DNA of 64,000 nt from an uncultured Rikenellaceae bacterium (GCA_946486375.1 CAMLTW010000001.1:186001-250000); one strand, 5' to 3'. Counted from the stretch's first letter, positions 27,140-37,434 are shown. Numbers and translations are program-made. The notes: a model not told the origin generated them from the sequence alone.

Positions 27140-27238
27140 CTGGAAGCGGGTGGAAGGAGAATGCGGATGTGATGGGGACCGATCCTGGAACGGAAAGATT
27201 CGTTCCGCAGAAAAAAGTGACGGACGGTTCGGAAATTA

Positions 27239-27272
27239 TTTGTATGGGATTAAATAATTTTTATTACATTTG
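27239..27272 (+). promoter_or_regulatory. Promoter of the OmpA/TPR lipoprotein
   Basis: TTTG (27239-27242), a 22-base spacer and TACATTTG (27265-27272), about 60 bases before the ATG. Confidence 0.75.
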
Positions 27273-27332
27273 CTTTGAGTTTCAGGTGTGATTCAGTGAA
27301 ATAATATTAATAGTTACTTTAAACATTTGATT

Positions 27333-29039
27333 ATGAGAAGAGTTTTTAAAGCGGGTTTTGTACTTGCGACCTTGGCTCTGGTGCTGACGAGCTGTAACTG
27401 CTATAAGAAGATGAAGAAGCAGGTCGCAGAGGTTCAGACGACCTGCACCCCGAGCGTGCTTGCGTTGCAGGGGCAGGATGTGAAGGCGACTTACACCGTG
27501 GAATTCCCGGCTAACTACTACAACCCCAAGGCTGTACTGAGAATTACGCCGGTGCTGACCTATGCCGACGGAGAACTGGCCGGATCGCCGGTTTATGTTC
27601 AGGGAGAAAAAGTGAAAGACAACTATACGGTGATTTCGAAATCGGCCGGCGGTAAGGTGACGGCTACAGTTTCTTTCCCCTATAGCCCGAAAATGCGTCA
27701 ATCCACGCTGGAACTCCGGATCGATTCCAAGTGCAGCAAGGGTTCCGCCAAACGGTCGATGTTCGCTCCGTTTGCCGTGATTCCCATCGCCAACGGCGTG
27801 AGCACGGTGCAGGGACTGGCTTACTTGGGCGGTAAACCGGCTTTCGCTGCGGACAACTTCAAACGGAACACCGTGATTACGCAGGAAGCGCGGATCATGT
27901 TCCTGATCAACAGGGCCAACGTTCGTCCGGCTCAGCTGAACAGCGACGAAATCAAAACGCTGGAAGACTTCATCATCGCCAACTCGGGAGATGCCAAGAA
28001 GACCGTGAGCCCGATCTATACGAAGGCTTATGCTTCTCCGGACGGCCCGCTGAATTTCAACGACAAACTCTCTCAGGAACGCGGTCGGAACACGGAAGCC
28101 GCTTTGAACAAGAAGTACTCGAAGGAAAAACTGCCGGTGGAACCGCGTTTCGACGTGGAAGCGCTGGGCGAAGACTGGGAAGGCTTCAAGGAACTGGTGG
28201 AAAAATCGGATATTCCGGATAAGAACCTGATTCTGCAGGTGCTTCAGATGTACAGCAACCCGGAAAAACGGGATGCCGAAATCAAGAACATGACCGCTGC
28301 TTTCGACGTGCTGAAGGTGAAGATTCTGCCGGAACTGCGTCGTTCCAAACTGCAGGTGAATGTGGATGTGGCCGGTTTGACGGACGAAGAAATCCGTGCA
28401 GCCGTTGCACAGAACATTTCCAAGCTGAACGACGAGGAACTGTTGTTCGCCGCTACGCTGTACAACGACAATGCTACCAAGGCGAAGATTTATAAGACCG
28501 CTGCCGACAAGTACAACGATTATCGGGCGTGGAATAATTATGGCGCCCTCCTGTTGCAGGAAGGGAAATATGCGGAGGGTGCTGCTGCCATTGCCAAGGC
28601 TGCCGCTCTCAACAACTCTTCCAACGAAGTGATCAACAATATGGGGCTGGCTGCCATCGCTACCGGCAAGTATGCGGATGCACGGCGGTACCTGACCTCC
28701 ATCAATACGCCGGAATCCCGGTATAACCTGGGGTTGCTGAATCTGGTGGAAGGCAACTGGGCCGAAGCGGCCAAGACGCTGGACGGTTACAACCTGGCGG
28801 TGGCTGAAGTACTCAACGGCAACCTGGCGAAAGCGAAGAGCGTGTTGGCGGGTGAAAACTGCGCATACTCGGATTACCTGAAGGCGGTTATCGCTGCCCG
28901 GGAAGGGGATTCCGCAGGTGTCGTGGCTAACCTGAAGAGCGCGTTTGCGAAAGACCCGGCGTTGAAAGCTCAGGCTAAGACGGATGTGGAATTCGCGAAG
29001 TGGTTCGGTTCGACCGAGTTTGTGTCCATCGTAGGATAG
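27333..29039 (+). CDS. Lipoprotein with OmpA-like and TPR regions
   Basis: 568 residues. A lipobox, LVLTSCNCYKK, makes Cys20 the likely anchor. A beta-rich N-terminal region (about 30-170) is followed by an OmpA-like segment (FLINRANVRPAQLNSDEIKTLEDFI, then YTKAYASPDGP and the LSQERGRNTEAALNKKY helix) and, from about 390, TPR-like helices (YNDYRAWNNYGALLLQEGKYAEGAAAIAKAAAL, SNEVINNMGLAAIATGKYADA). The family is common and strongly expressed in Bacteroidales as an envelope protein of unknown role. Codon use is biased towards abundant codons, in line with high expression. The ATG at 27333 is chosen over a non-ATG start six bases earlier. Confidence 0.75.
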   Translation: MRRVFKAGFVLATLALVLTSCNCYKKMKKQVAEVQTTCTPSVLALQGQDVKATYTVEFPANYYNPKAVLRITPVLTYADGELAGSPVYVQGEKVKDNYTVISKSAGGKVTATVSFPYSPKMRQSTLELRIDSKCSKGSAKRSMFAPFAVIPIANGVSTVQGLAYLGGKPAFAADNFKRNTVITQEARIMFLINRANVRPAQLNSDEIKTLEDFIIANSGDAKKTVSPIYTKAYASPDGPLNFNDKLSQERGRNTEAALNKKYSKEKLPVEPRFDVEALGEDWEGFKELVEKSDIPDKNLILQVLQMYSNPEKRDAEIKNMTAAFDVLKVKILPELRRSKLQVNVDVAGLTDEEIRAAVAQNISKLNDEELLFAATLYNDNATKAKIYKTAADKYNDYRAWNNYGALLLQEGKYAEGAAAIAKAAALNNSSNEVINNMGLAAIATGKYADARRYLTSINTPESRYNLGLLNLVEGNWAEAAKTLDGYNLAVAEVLNGNLAKAKSVLAGENCAYSDYLKAVIAAREGDSAGVVANLKSAFAKDPALKAQAKTDVEFAKWFGSTEFVSIVG

Positions 29040-29108
29040 GTTCCGGAGGTAGGATGCCGGTGCGGCTTGTTTCGAACCGGTGTCCGAGAACGGATTGAAT
29101 AACGAGGG

Positions 29109-29138
29109 GGCGGGAGGATTTCTCCCGCCACCGTTTTT
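29109..29138 (+). terminator. Terminator of the OmpA/TPR lipoprotein
   Basis: GGCGGGAG-GATTT-CTCCCGCC, then ACCG and TTTTTT, 70 bases past the stop. Confidence 0.9.
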
Positions 29139-29393
29139 TAAGGAGGGGAGGTACCCGGTGAAGCGGAAAGAAACGGAGACGCGGAGGACGGTGGTCGTTC
29201 GGGTTTCCGGACGGAACGAAAGCGAAGGGATCGAATCGAATGTTTTTTAGAATTTCCGGGATCGTCGGAGGCTAATCGAAAGCCGGGCGGTAGAGGATAG
29301 CGGCGGCTTTTCGGGGAGAAAAAAGGTTTTTCCCGGCGAAGTGTAACTTTTGGACGGCAACTCCGTTTAACGGATAAAGCGTATAGATGACAG
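29139..29393. other. Intergenic region upstream of the ECF sigma gene
   Basis: Together with the preceding terminator this gap is about 350 bases. A box TAACTTTTG at 29344-29352 resembles the housekeeping -7 element with one extra T. The region is purine-rich with no recognisable repeat. Confidence 0.35.
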
Positions 29394-29879
29394 ATGACGG
29401 TCGGCGAGTACAACAGGTGCGTGGAGCGGTTTTCGGACAACGTGTATCGATTTGCGCTTAAATCGCTCCGCGACCCTGAAGCGGCGAAAGACGTGGTGCA
29501 GGAAAGTTTCCTGCGTTTGTGGGAAAACCGGGCGGCTGTGATGGAAGGAAAGGAAAAATCCTATCTGTTTACCATTACCTATCGCCTGCTGGTCGATACG
29601 GTGAGGTGGCAGGGACGCTTCGGGGGAGGAGAGGAGGCTTTGAGAAGCGTCGAAGCCGGTCCGGGAAGCGAGCCGGATGTGAGGGAAAAGCTGGAGGAGG
29701 CTTTGGAGGCCCTTCCCGCTTTGCAGAAAACCCTGGTGATGCTTCGGGATTACGAGGGATATTCCTACAGGGAAATCGGCGAAATGACCGGTCTGTCGGA
29801 ATCGCAGGTCAAAGTGTATATCTTTCGGGCGCGTGTCGCCTTGAAAGCCCGGCTGGGGAAATTGGAAAACATGATTTGA
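29394..29879 (+). CDS. ECF-type RNA polymerase sigma factor
   Basis: 161 residues. Region 2 (about 5-70) is seen in VERFSDNVYRFALKSLRDPEAAKDVVQESFLRLWENRA and region 4 (about 105-155) in LEALPALQKTLVMLRDYEGYSYREIGEMTGLSESQVKVYIFRARVAL, the recognition helix being SESQVKVYIFRAR. It directs RNA polymerase to a stress- or envelope-specific regulon. It is the first gene of a three-gene unit with a membrane protein (4 bases on) and an outer-membrane protein (2 bases on), the usual layout for an anti-sigma pair. It resembles the FecI-like/RpoE-like Bacteroidetes group but is not next to a FecR-type gene or to susC. Confidence 0.92.
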   Translation: MTVGEYNRCVERFSDNVYRFALKSLRDPEAAKDVVQESFLRLWENRAAVMEGKEKSYLFTITYRLLVDTVRWQGRFGGGEEALRSVEAGPGSEPDVREKLEEALEALPALQKTLVMLRDYEGYSYREIGEMTGLSESQVKVYIFRARVALKARLGKLENMI

Positions 29880-29883
29880 TGCT

Positions 29884-30909
29884 ATGAAAATAGACAGGAA
29901 CAACTATGAAGCGTATGCGTTGGACTACCTCGAAGGGAACCTTTCGGAGGATGTCCGCGACGCCTTCATCCAATTCCTGGCTTGCGATCCGGAAGCGGCG
30001 GAGGCGGTGGAATCCGTGGGGAAAGAAATGCCGGTTCTTCCGGTGGATAACAGCATAGTTTTTGAGGATAAACAGCGGTTGAAAAGGAAGCCGGCGACAG
30101 GGTTCCGGATTTATGGATGGAGCGGGGCTGCTGCTGCTGTGTTGGTGTCGGGGCTGCTGGTATTTGATTTCTACAGGGAGGCGGAAACCGGACGGTTGTC
30201 GGAAGGGGAATCCGGAACGGTGCTGTTGGCGGCAGAAAGTCGGCCGGAGACGGCGGTCGGGACAGGGGATGCCGTGCAGGCTGCGGCCGTGCCCGAAGAT
30301 CGGAAGGAAGAGGGGGAAGCAGGGGGCGTGTTAAGCGAAAAGCCGGCGGCTGCGGTATTGCGGGAGGAAGGGAAGGCTGCGGGATATGGACGGATGCGAA
30401 ATGATGTACGGCAAGAAAGGAAGGAGGAATCCGGAATGGTGTTGGCTGCGGTGGTCGTGCCGGAGGATGCACGAAGGTCTGTTGCAGAGGTTGCGATGGC
30501 GGAGCAGAATACGGGACGGATTTTGTCGAGTGCGGACAGTGTCGGAACGGAGCCGGAGGAAGAACTTTTGTTGGCCGATGCCGCTCTGGAAAACACGGTA
30601 ACCGACGTGTCGGAGGCGGAGTTGGTCGGTCTGGGACTGAAGGGGGCGGAAGCGACGAATGAAAGCCGACCGGAGGATAATGCGTCCGAAACGATGATGC
30701 GAAACAGGGGTGCGGAGAAAGAAGAGGGGAATGGAGATAAGGAATCGTCGCGGGGAATGTTCCGGAACCGGACGTTTCGGAAGCTGACGGCCAAACTGGT
30801 GCCTGCGGTGGAAATCCTCAATCCGGTGCGTATTTACGAAAACAACGACGAACGAGTGGTGGAGTTCGCCTCCATAACGATAAGCAGAAAATCGAATAAA
30901 AACTATTAG
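29884..30909 (+). CDS. Probable anti-sigma factor, single-pass membrane protein
   Basis: 341 residues. A short cytoplasmic N-terminal domain (about 1-75, NYEAYALDYLEGNLSEDVRDAFIQFLACDPEAAE) resembles the sigma-binding helices of anti-sigma factors and lacks the zinc motif HxxxCxxC. One transmembrane helix (about 78-96) is followed by about 240 periplasmic residues that are Glu/Ala rich and of low complexity, ending in a conserved-looking hydrophobic patch (LVPAVEILNPVRIYE). Position right after an ECF sigma gene makes anti-sigma function the best inference. Base composition of the periplasmic part is unusually purine-rich on the coding strand. Confidence 0.65.
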   Translation: MKIDRNNYEAYALDYLEGNLSEDVRDAFIQFLACDPEAAEAVESVGKEMPVLPVDNSIVFEDKQRLKRKPATGFRIYGWSGAAAAVLVSGLLVFDFYREAETGRLSEGESGTVLLAAESRPETAVGTGDAVQAAAVPEDRKEEGEAGGVLSEKPAAAVLREEGKAAGYGRMRNDVRQERKEESGMVLAAVVVPEDARRSVAEVAMAEQNTGRILSSADSVGTEPEEELLLADAALENTVTDVSEAELVGLGLKGAEATNESRPEDNASETMMRNRGAEKEEGNGDKESSRGMFRNRTFRKLTAKLVPAVEILNPVRIYENNDERVVEFASITISRKSNKNY

Positions 30910-30911
30910 GT

Positions 30912-31778
30912 ATGAAAAGAATTTTACTGTTGGCCGGAGTGTGGGCGTTGGCTGTTCTGCCGGGGCGGGCTCAGGAACCGGAAGGACTGTCGCAGGACGA
31001 CGTGGTGATTACGGAAGGAGAGGATACCGTTTTCCAGAAGCGTGAAGTCATTATTTTGGGAGAGGGTGAACGAAGAAACACGAGCAATCCCTGGCTGAAC
31101 GACGTGCGTACCCGGGCGGCACAGCGGCAGGCCAACACCAAGGGGCTGTCCTTCACCATCGGCGGATTCGGAATCGGATACAACGGGTTGGTGGAGGATT
31201 TGGGAAACCTTTCGGTGCCCGATGAATATTCCTTCATGGAACTCAAACCCAAATCGATAACGGTCAACATCACGTTCTTTACCCTTAGTTACCGGTTGCA
31301 TGAACACATCAAGCTCCGGACGGGGCTGGAGCTGGAGGTGAACAATTTCCGTTTCGACCGGAACATGTCGCTCATGCGCGATCCGGAAACCGGCGTGACG
31401 GTGCCCGATTACGATACGTATCGCGATCAGGATATCACCCTGCAAAAGAGCAAGCTGGTTACGGGGTACCTGAATGTGCCTCTGACCGTGCGGTTCGATA
31501 TCGGACAGGGAAAACAGCGACCGTTCGTTTATGGGGGAGTACTCGGCGGATGGCGGATCATCACCTACAACAAGATCAAAGCTGACTCGGAGGCTTTCAG
31601 TGGGAAAAGACGTTACCACGACAACCTGAACCTGAAGAATTTTCACTGGGGCTACACGGCGGGGATCGGATTCGGTCATTACGGCGTTTATGCCAACTAT
31701 TATCCCCGGTCGATCTTCAAGACCGGCAAAGGGCCTTCGGTACGGCAGGTCAATATCGGGTTCATGCTGACATATTGA
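30912..31778 (+). CDS. Outer-membrane beta-barrel protein of the ECF operon
   Basis: 288 residues. A signal peptide (ILLLAGVWALAVLPGRAQ) is followed by a linker of about 70 residues and a barrel of alternating strands from residue 85 on (SFTIGGFGIGYNGLV, SITVNITFFTLSYRLHE, LVTGYLNVPLTVRFDI, PFVYGGVLGGWRII, WGYTAGIGFGHYGVYANY) ending in VNIGFMLTY with the C-terminal aromatic. It belongs to the PorT-like outer-membrane beta-barrel families. It follows the anti-sigma gene by 2 bases, so it may be the envelope element whose state the sigma system monitors. This link is inferred. Confidence 0.75.
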   Translation: MKRILLLAGVWALAVLPGRAQEPEGLSQDDVVITEGEDTVFQKREVIILGEGERRNTSNPWLNDVRTRAAQRQANTKGLSFTIGGFGIGYNGLVEDLGNLSVPDEYSFMELKPKSITVNITFFTLSYRLHEHIKLRTGLELEVNNFRFDRNMSLMRDPETGVTVPDYDTYRDQDITLQKSKLVTGYLNVPLTVRFDIGQGKQRPFVYGGVLGGWRIITYNKIKADSEAFSGKRRYHDNLNLKNFHWGYTAGIGFGHYGVYANYYPRSIFKTGKGPSVRQVNIGFMLTY

Positions 31779-31855
31779 GTATAAAGGGGGGAATAGATTG
31801 ACGTATCCGTGCAGCAGGATTTTTCAGCAAGGGTCGGATACGGGAAAACATAGGG

Positions 31856-31883
31856 CCGCTTTCCGGAAGGGAAGCGGTTTTTT
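31856..31883 (+). terminator. Terminator of the ECF operon
   Basis: CCGCTTTCC-GGAA-GGGAAGCGG (one wobble) and TTTTTT, 78 bases past the stop. Confidence 0.85.
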
Positions 31884-31901
31884 GTTTGCGGATTTTTTCC
31901 A

Positions 31902-31909
31902 TAATTTTG
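31902..31909 (+). promoter_or_regulatory. Promoter -7 element for glutaminyl cyclase and metH
   Basis: TAATTTTG, an exact match, with TTTG repeats 14 and 18 bases upstream, 26 bases before the ATG. Confidence 0.6.
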
Positions 31910-31934
31910 TTAATTTATCGAACGGAGTGGAAGT

Positions 31935-33020
31935 ATGAAACGAATCGCATTCATTTTGCTGGCGTGGCTGGGAACGACGGCCTGCGGCGGAAACGGGAGG
32001 CAGGCGGCGGAACGGAGGACATCCGAGGGAAACGGTTCGTCCGGGGCACGGGCGATGCTCGCTTCGGTGCATCCCGTGGCTCGAAGCACATACCGGCCCG
32101 GTGATACGGTTTCGATCGGTTATGTTTTGGCGCCGCACGCATCCCGGCCCGATTCCGTGGTCGTGCTTGCGGACGGGGAGCGGTTGCCGGGAAACGACAG
32201 CATGAGGCGATATGTTCTTGCTCCGGATCGCATTTCCGGACGGGTCGCGTATCGGGTGGAAGCTTTCCGGGAAGGAAAGAAAGAGGTGAAGGTCGGAGAA
32301 TTTACCGTCCTGCCCCGGCAAAAGCCCGTGCGGTACGGTTACCGGGTGATCCGGAGCTATCCGCACGATCGGAATGCCTATACGCAGGGGTTGTTCTGGC
32401 ACGACGGATATCTGTACGAGGGGACGGGAAGGGAAGGAAAATCCGTGCTTCGGAAAACGGATCCGGTTACCGGAAACGTATTGCAGGAAAAGAAACTGGA
32501 CGACCGGTATTTCGGAGAAGGGATCGTTCTGCTGGACGGGAAAATCTACCAGTTGACCTGGCAGCACAACCGGGGATTCGTTTACGATGCGGATACTTTC
32601 GAGCAGGCGGGGGAATTCGGTTATGCGGGCGAAGGTTGGGGGCTCGCGACCGACGGACAGCGGTTGTACATGAGCGACGGAACCGAAAAAATCCGGGTGA
32701 TTTTTCCCGATGGTTTCCGGCAGGAGAGGACATTCGGGGTTTATACCGATGCAGGGGCGGTGCGCTATCTGAACGAATTGGAATGGATCGACGGGGAGTT
32801 GTGGGCCAACGTGTTCATGACGGATGAAATCGTCCGGATCGATCCGAAAACCGGTGCGGTCACGGGAATCGTGGATTTGAGCGGCCTGTTGCCGGCGGCG
32901 GAACGGGACGCCGATACGGACGTTTTGAACGGCATTGCCTGGGATGCCGAAGGACGGCGTCTGTTCGTTACCGGGAAAAACTGGAGCCGGGTGTTTGAAA
33001 TAGCTTTGGTGAAAAAATAA
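31935..33020 (+). CDS. Glutaminyl-peptide cyclotransferase-like lipoprotein
   Basis: 361 residues. The signal peptide ends in WLGTTACGGN, so Cys15 or so is lipidated. Residues about 135-361 are the five-bladed beta-propeller glutamine cyclotransferase family, with RSYPHDRNAYTQGLFWHDGYLYEGTG, ILLDGKIYQLTWQHNRGFVYD, GEGWGLATDGQRLYMSDGT and LEWIDGELWANVFMTDEIVRIDP. The family turns N-terminal Gln of secreted proteins into pyroglutamate. In Bacteroidetes, many lipoproteins and secreted proteins begin with Gln after signal cleavage. An Ig-like region sits at about 40-130. metH follows after 48 bases, perhaps in the same transcript. Confidence 0.85.
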   Translation: MKRIAFILLAWLGTTACGGNGRQAAERRTSEGNGSSGARAMLASVHPVARSTYRPGDTVSIGYVLAPHASRPDSVVVLADGERLPGNDSMRRYVLAPDRISGRVAYRVEAFREGKKEVKVGEFTVLPRQKPVRYGYRVIRSYPHDRNAYTQGLFWHDGYLYEGTGREGKSVLRKTDPVTGNVLQEKKLDDRYFGEGIVLLDGKIYQLTWQHNRGFVYDADTFEQAGEFGYAGEGWGLATDGQRLYMSDGTEKIRVIFPDGFRQERTFGVYTDAGAVRYLNELEWIDGELWANVFMTDEIVRIDPKTGAVTGIVDLSGLLPAAERDADTDVLNGIAWDAEGRRLFVTGKNWSRVFEIALVKK

Positions 33021-33068
33021 GCGTTTCCGGTGCGGTCGTCGGAACCATCATAAGAACGAGGGAAAAAC

Positions 33069-36000
33069 ATGGGAAAATATCGGATAGCGGAAGAACTGGA
33101 AAAACGGATTCTCGTGCTGGACGGAGCGATGGGAACGCTCGTGCAGCAGTATGGATTGAGCGAACGGGATTACCGGGGGGGGAGGTACGCGGAAAGTCCC
33201 GTGGAACTGAAAGGCTGCAACGACCTGCTGGTTTTCACCCGTCCCGATGTGATCCAAGGCATCCATGAAGCGTACCTGAAAGCGGGAGCGGACATCATCG
33301 AAACCGATACGTTCAACGCCAATCGGATATCGCTGGCCGATTACGGGCTGGAAGGGGAAGTCTATGCGCTGAACCGGAAGGCGGCTGAGCTGGCCCGGTC
33401 GCTGGCCGATCGTTATACGGCCGAGAATCCGGAAAAGCCCCGTTTCGTGGCGGGTTCCGTCGGGCCGACCAATCGCACGGCTTCCATGTCCCCCGACGTG
33501 AACGATCCGGGTTTCCGGGCCGTGACGTTCGACGACCTGACCGGAGCTTATGCCGACCAGATCCGGGGGCTGGCGGACGGAGGCGTCGATGCGATCCTGA
33601 TCGAAACGGTATTCGATACCCTCAATGCCAAAGCCGCCCTTTATGCGGTGGCGCAGGTGGAAGAGGAAAAAGGAATCCGGCTGCCGGTGATGGTGTCCGG
33701 TACGGTGACCGATGCCAGCGGACGCCTGCTTTCGGGACAGACGGTGGAAGCGTTTTACGTGTCGGTATCCCATGCCGACTTGCTTTCCGTGGGACTGAAT
33801 TGTGCTTTCGGAGCCGAACAGCTGCGTCCTTATGTGGCCCGGTTGGGGGATATCGCTTCCTGCCTGATCTCGGCCCATCCCAATGCGGGGCTGCCGGACG
33901 GTTTCGGCAGCTATGCCGAAACGCCGGAAAGTATGGCGGCGCATATCGAAACTTATTTGCAGGAGGGGCTGTTGAATATCGTGGGAGGGTGCTGCGGGAC
34001 GACTCCCGCCCACATCGAAGCCATCGCTGCGGTGGCATCCAAATACCCGCCACGCAAACCGGTTCTCCGATCCGATGCTATGCTGCTGAGCGGGTTGGAG
34101 GTGCTTCGGATCGCACCCGAAGCCAACTTTATCAACATCGGAGAACGTACCAACGTGGCCGGGTCGGCGAAGTTCGCCCGGCTGATCCGGGAAAAGAAAT
34201 ACGACGAGGCGCTTGCCGTGGCGCGGAGCCAGGTGGAAGGAGGGGCGCAGATCATCGACGTTTGCATGGACGACGGTCTGATCGACGGCGTGAAGGCCAT
34301 GACCGAATTTTTGAACCTGATCGCATCGGAGCCGGAAATCGCCCGGGTGCCCGTCATGATCGATTCTTCCGACTGGAACGTGCTCGAAGCGGGGTTGAAA
34401 TGCGTGCAGGGGAAGGGGGCGGTGAACTCCGTTTCCCTGAAAGAAGGGGAGGGGATTTTTCTGGAACGGGCGGCAAAGATTCGCCGGTACGGTGCCGCCG
34501 CCGTCGTGATGCTTTTCGATGAACAGGGGCAGGCCGACACCTTCCGGCGGAAAACCGAGGTGGCGGGACGCGCTTACCGGTTGCTGACGGAAAACGGGTT
34601 TCCCGCGGAAAATATCATTTTCGATCCCAACGTCCTGGCCGTGGCCACCGGGATTCCGGAGCACGACGGTTACGGAATCGACTTCATCCGGGCCTGCCGC
34701 TGGATCAAGGAAAACTGTCCCGGAGCGCGGGTGAGCGGAGGCGTGAGCAACCTTTCGTTCTCTTTCCGGGGAAACAACCGGGTGCGGGAGGCGATGCATT
34801 CGGTGTTTCTGTATCATGCCGTTGCGGCGGGGATGGACATGGGAATCGTGAATCCCGCCATGCTGCAGGTGTACAGCGATATTCCGGCCGACCTGCTGGA
34901 ACTTGCGGAAGACGTGGTGCTGAACCGACGTCCGGATGCGACGGAACGCCTTTCCGTTTTTGCCGAAGGGATGAAAGAACGGGATGCGGTTCATACGGCG
35001 GAAGACGACCGGCTGGCCTGGCGACGCGAAAGCGTAGAGGAACGGTTGGCTTACGGGTTGATGAAGGGGATCACCGATTACATCGAAGCCGACACGGCGG
35101 AGGCGCTGGAAAAGACAGGTTCCCCGCTGGCGGTCATCGAAGGGCCGCTGATGGCGGGCATGAACCGGGTGGGCGAATTGTTCGGAGCGGGGAAAATGTT
35201 TTTGCCCCAGGTCGTCAAAAGCGCCCGGGTGATGAAACGGAGCGTGGCGTTTCTGGCCCCCCTGATCGAACGGGAACGGGCCGAAGGAAATGCCGCTTCG
35301 GCGGGAAAGGTGTTGCTGGCGACGGTGAAGGGGGACGTGCACGACATCGGGAAGAATATCGTGTCGGTCGTGATGGCCTGCAACGGCTACGAAATCGTCG
35401 ATCTGGGCGTAATGGTTCCCTGCGAAACGATCGTGGACAGGGCGGTGGAAACGGGAGCGGACGCGATCGGCCTGAGCGGACTGATCACTCCCTCGCTGGA
35501 AGAGATGATGAAGGTCGTGACCGAGCTCGAACGCCGGGGACTCAACATTCCGGTGCTGATCGGAGGGGCGACCACTTCCGCCGTGCATACGGCCGTCAAA
35601 ATCGCGCCTTTGTATTCGGGACCGGTCATCCATGCCCGCGATGCTTCGGACGACATTCGGATTCTGGCCGAACTGTTTTCTCCGCGCCGGGAGGCTTACG
35701 TGCGGGAATTGCGGAATCGGCAGGCCGAACTGCGGGAACGGCACGAACGAGGGGAACGGGAAAAGACGTATCTTTCCCTGGATGCGGCCCGGGCAAACCG
35801 GTTGCGGCGTGTGAGGGAAGCGGTTGCCGTGCCTAATCAGTTGGGTCGGGTGGTGTTCCGGGACTATCCGCTGTCGGAAATCGTGCCTTACATAGACTGG
35901 AGCTATTTTTTCCCGGTTTGGGAGATGCGGGGACGCTATCCCGAAATTCTGGAACATCCCGTTTACGGGGAGGAAGCGCGGAAACTGTATGCGGATGCAC

Positions 36001-36719
36001 GTGCTCTGCTGGACGAGATCGTGGAAAAACGTCTGCTGCGGGCTCATGCCGTAATCGGAATTTATCCCGCGGTTTCCGAAGGAGACGACATTCTGATTTA
36101 TCCGGGAAGCGAAACGCCCGTCCGTTTGCCGCAGCTGCGCAACCAGGAAGCCGGCCGGGAGGTCAATTTGTGCCTGGCCGATTTTCTGCTTCCCGCGGAC
36201 GGAGACGCGACCGATTACATCGGTGCCTTCGCCGTTACCGCGGGGGACGGCATGACGGAGCTCGAAGCCCGTTTCCGGGAGGCGGGGGATGACTACGGCG
36301 CCATTATGGTCAAGGCGTTGGGGGATCGGCTGGCGGAAGCCTTCGCCGAACACCTCCACATGCTGGTGCGCCGGACACTGTGGGGATACGCGGCGGATGA
36401 AAACCTGACGGTGGAAGAGATGCTCCGGAACCGGTACACGGGGTTCCGGCCGGCATTCGGTTATCCTGCCGCTCCGGATCATTCCCAGAAACGGGATTTG
36501 TTCCGGCTGCTGGATGTGCAGGAAGAAATCGGAATCGAATTGACAGACTCTTTCATGATGACGCCGGCGGCATCGGTTTCGGGTCTTATTTTCGCCGCAC
36601 CGGAAGCCCGTAATTTCGGAGTCGGTAAAATCGACGGAGAGCAGCTTCGGGATTATGCCCGCCGCCGGGGAATGTCCGCGGAAACCCTGTCCGTCCTCAT
36701 GCCTCAGCACCTGCAATAA
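33069..36719 (+). CDS. metH: Cobalamin-dependent methionine synthase
   Basis: 1216 residues, a full four-module MetH. The enzyme moves the methyl of 5-methyltetrahydrofolate to homocysteine through cobalamin. Homocysteine domain about 1-325 with zinc cysteines in [12 protein letters not shown] and [11 protein letters not shown]; pterin domain about 345-610 ([19 protein letters not shown]); B12 domain with the axial His in [10 protein letters not shown] near residue 757; activation domain to the C-terminus with [20 protein letters not shown] and the segment [22 protein letters not shown]. No cobalamin riboswitch fits in the 48-base gap before it. It ends in a 14-bp hairpin shared with the convergent invertase. 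Confidence 0.97.
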   Translation: MGKYRIAEELEKRILVLDGAMGTLVQQYGLSERDYRGGRYAESPVELKGCNDLLVFTRPDVIQGIHEAYLKAGADIIETDTFNANRISLADYGLEGEVYALNRKAAELARSLADRYTAENPEKPRFVAGSVGPTNRTASMSPDVNDPGFRAVTFDDLTGAYADQIRGLADGGVDAILIETVFDTLNAKAALYAVAQVEEEKGIRLPVMVSGTVTDASGRLLSGQTVEAFYVSVSHADLLSVGLNCAFGAEQLRPYVARLGDIASCLISAHPNAGLPDGFGSYAETPESMAAHIETYLQEGLLNIVGGCCGTTPAHIEAIAAVASKYPPRKPVLRSDAMLLSGLEVLRIAPEANFINIGERTNVAGSAKFARLIREKKYDEALAVARSQVEGGAQIIDVCMDDGLIDGVKAMTEFLNLIASEPEIARVPVMIDSSDWNVLEAGLKCVQGKGAVNSVSLKEGEGIFLERAAKIRRYGAAAVVMLFDEQGQADTFRRKTEVAGRAYRLLTENGFPAENIIFDPNVLAVATGIPEHDGYGIDFIRACRWIKENCPGARVSGGVSNLSFSFRGNNRVREAMHSVFLYHAVAAGMDMGIVNPAMLQVYSDIPADLLELAEDVVLNRRPDATERLSVFAEGMKERDAVHTAEDDRLAWRRESVEERLAYGLMKGITDYIEADTAEALEKTGSPLAVIEGPLMAGMNRVGELFGAGKMFLPQVVKSARVMKRSVAFLAPLIERERAEGNAASAGKVLLATVKGDVHDIGKNIVSVVMACNGYEIVDLGVMVPCETIVDRAVETGADAIGLSGLITPSLEEMMKVVTELERRGLNIPVLIGGATTSAVHTAVKIAPLYSGPVIHARDASDDIRILAELFSPRREAYVRELRNRQAELRERHERGEREKTYLSLDAARANRLRRVREAVAVPNQLGRVVFRDYPLSEIVPYIDWSYFFPVWEMRGRYPEILEHPVYGEEARKLYADARALLDEIVEKRLLRAHAVIGIYPAVSEGDDILIYPGSETPVRLPQLRNQEAGREVNLCLADFLLPADGDATDYIGAFAVTAGDGMTELEARFREAGDDYGAIMVKALGDRLAEAFAEHLHMLVRRTLWGYAADENLTVEEMLRNRYTGFRPAFGYPAAPDHSQKRDLFRLLDVQEEIGIELTDSFMMTPAASVSGLIFAAPEARNFGVGKIDGEQLRDYARRRGMSAETLSVLMPQHLQ

Positions 36720-36746
36720 CTACGGACGATCGAAGGAGGAAATTCG

Positions 36747-36778
36747 GCATCCCGGAAAGAGACTTCTTTCCGGGATGC
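36747..36778 (+). terminator. Bidirectional terminator between metH and the invertase
   Basis: A perfect 14-bp stem (GCATCCCGGAAAGA and its complement) with loop GACT between two convergent genes. It has no T-run. Confidence 0.75.
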
Positions 36779-36801
36779 GTCCTTATCAACGGACCTTATG
36801 G

Positions 36802-37434
36802 TCAGTTTTCCACGTCTTTCCGGCTTCCGGCGATCGGAACGCATTGGTATTTCCGGTTGAAGACGTAGAAGGTTTCCCGGGATACCTTGTATTTCTTGCA
36901 GATCGAAGCGATGGTGGCCCCCCGGTCGTACATGCGAACGATATCCTGCCGGTTTTCCAGCAGGCGGTTCTGTTTGACCGTGGTGCCGAAGGGCCTGCCC
37001 AGGTGGATGCCTTCGGCTCTGCGCAGGGCCAGAGCTTCCTTCGTGCGCATGGAAATCAGATTGTGCTCGATTTCGGCTACCAGCCCGAAGGCGAATCCCA
37101 GCACTTTGCTGTTGATGCTGTTGTCGAAGGCGTAGCCGTCCTTCGTGCTGTAGATGACGATCTTTTTTTCCAGGCAGCGATTCAGGATCGTCATGATGTC
37201 GAGCAGGGTGCGGCTCAGTCGGGAGAGTTCCGTCACGATCAGCGTGTCTCCTTCCCGGAGGGTTTTCAGCAACTTTCCCAACTGCCGGTCTTTTTCCTTC
37301 TTCTTGCCGCTGACCACTTCCGCGACCCAGCGATCGACCGTCAGGCCCTTTTGTTCTGCGAACCGGCGGATTTCTTCCTGCTGATTCTCCGTGTGCTGTT
37401 TTCCCGTACTTACCCTCAGGTATGCAATTACCAT
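36802..37434 (-). CDS. Mpi-like serine DNA invertase
   Basis: 210 residues. A serine recombinase with the nucleophile Ser9 in MVIAYLRVSTGKQ, the paired arginines in VTELSRLSRTLLD (about 67-70), the long helix GFAFGLVAEIEHNLISMRTKEALALRRAEG and a C-terminal helix-turn-helix (IASICKKYKVSRETFYVF). It is of the size and type of Mpi, the Bacteroides master invertase that flips capsule promoters and other switches. The frame opens 11 codons earlier but Ser9 in the canonical position marks 37434 as the start. No invertible segment or matching inverted repeat is seen next to it, so any targets must be distant. Confidence 0.85.
   Translation of the reverse strand: MVIAYLRVSTGKQHTENQQEEIRRFAEQKGLTVDRWVAEVVSGKKKEKDRQLGKLLKTLREGDTLIVTELSRLSRTLLDIMTILNRCLEKKIVIYSTKDGYAFDNSINSKVLGFAFGLVAEIEHNLISMRTKEALALRRAEGIHLGRPFGTTVKQNRLLENRQDIVRMYDRGATIASICKKYKVSRETFYVFNRKYQCVPIAGSRKDVEN

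Noticed and set aside
33021..33068. Possible cobalamin riboswitch before metH
   Set aside because: The gap is 48 bases, far too short for a B12 aptamer, and no conserved B12-box is seen.
33048..36716. Open frame of 1222 codons antisense to metH, and similar long frames antisense to purL, ftsK, pnp and pepD
   Set aside because: They mirror real genes in a GC-rich codon setting, their translations are rich in His, Arg and Gln without family motifs, and they have no start signals.
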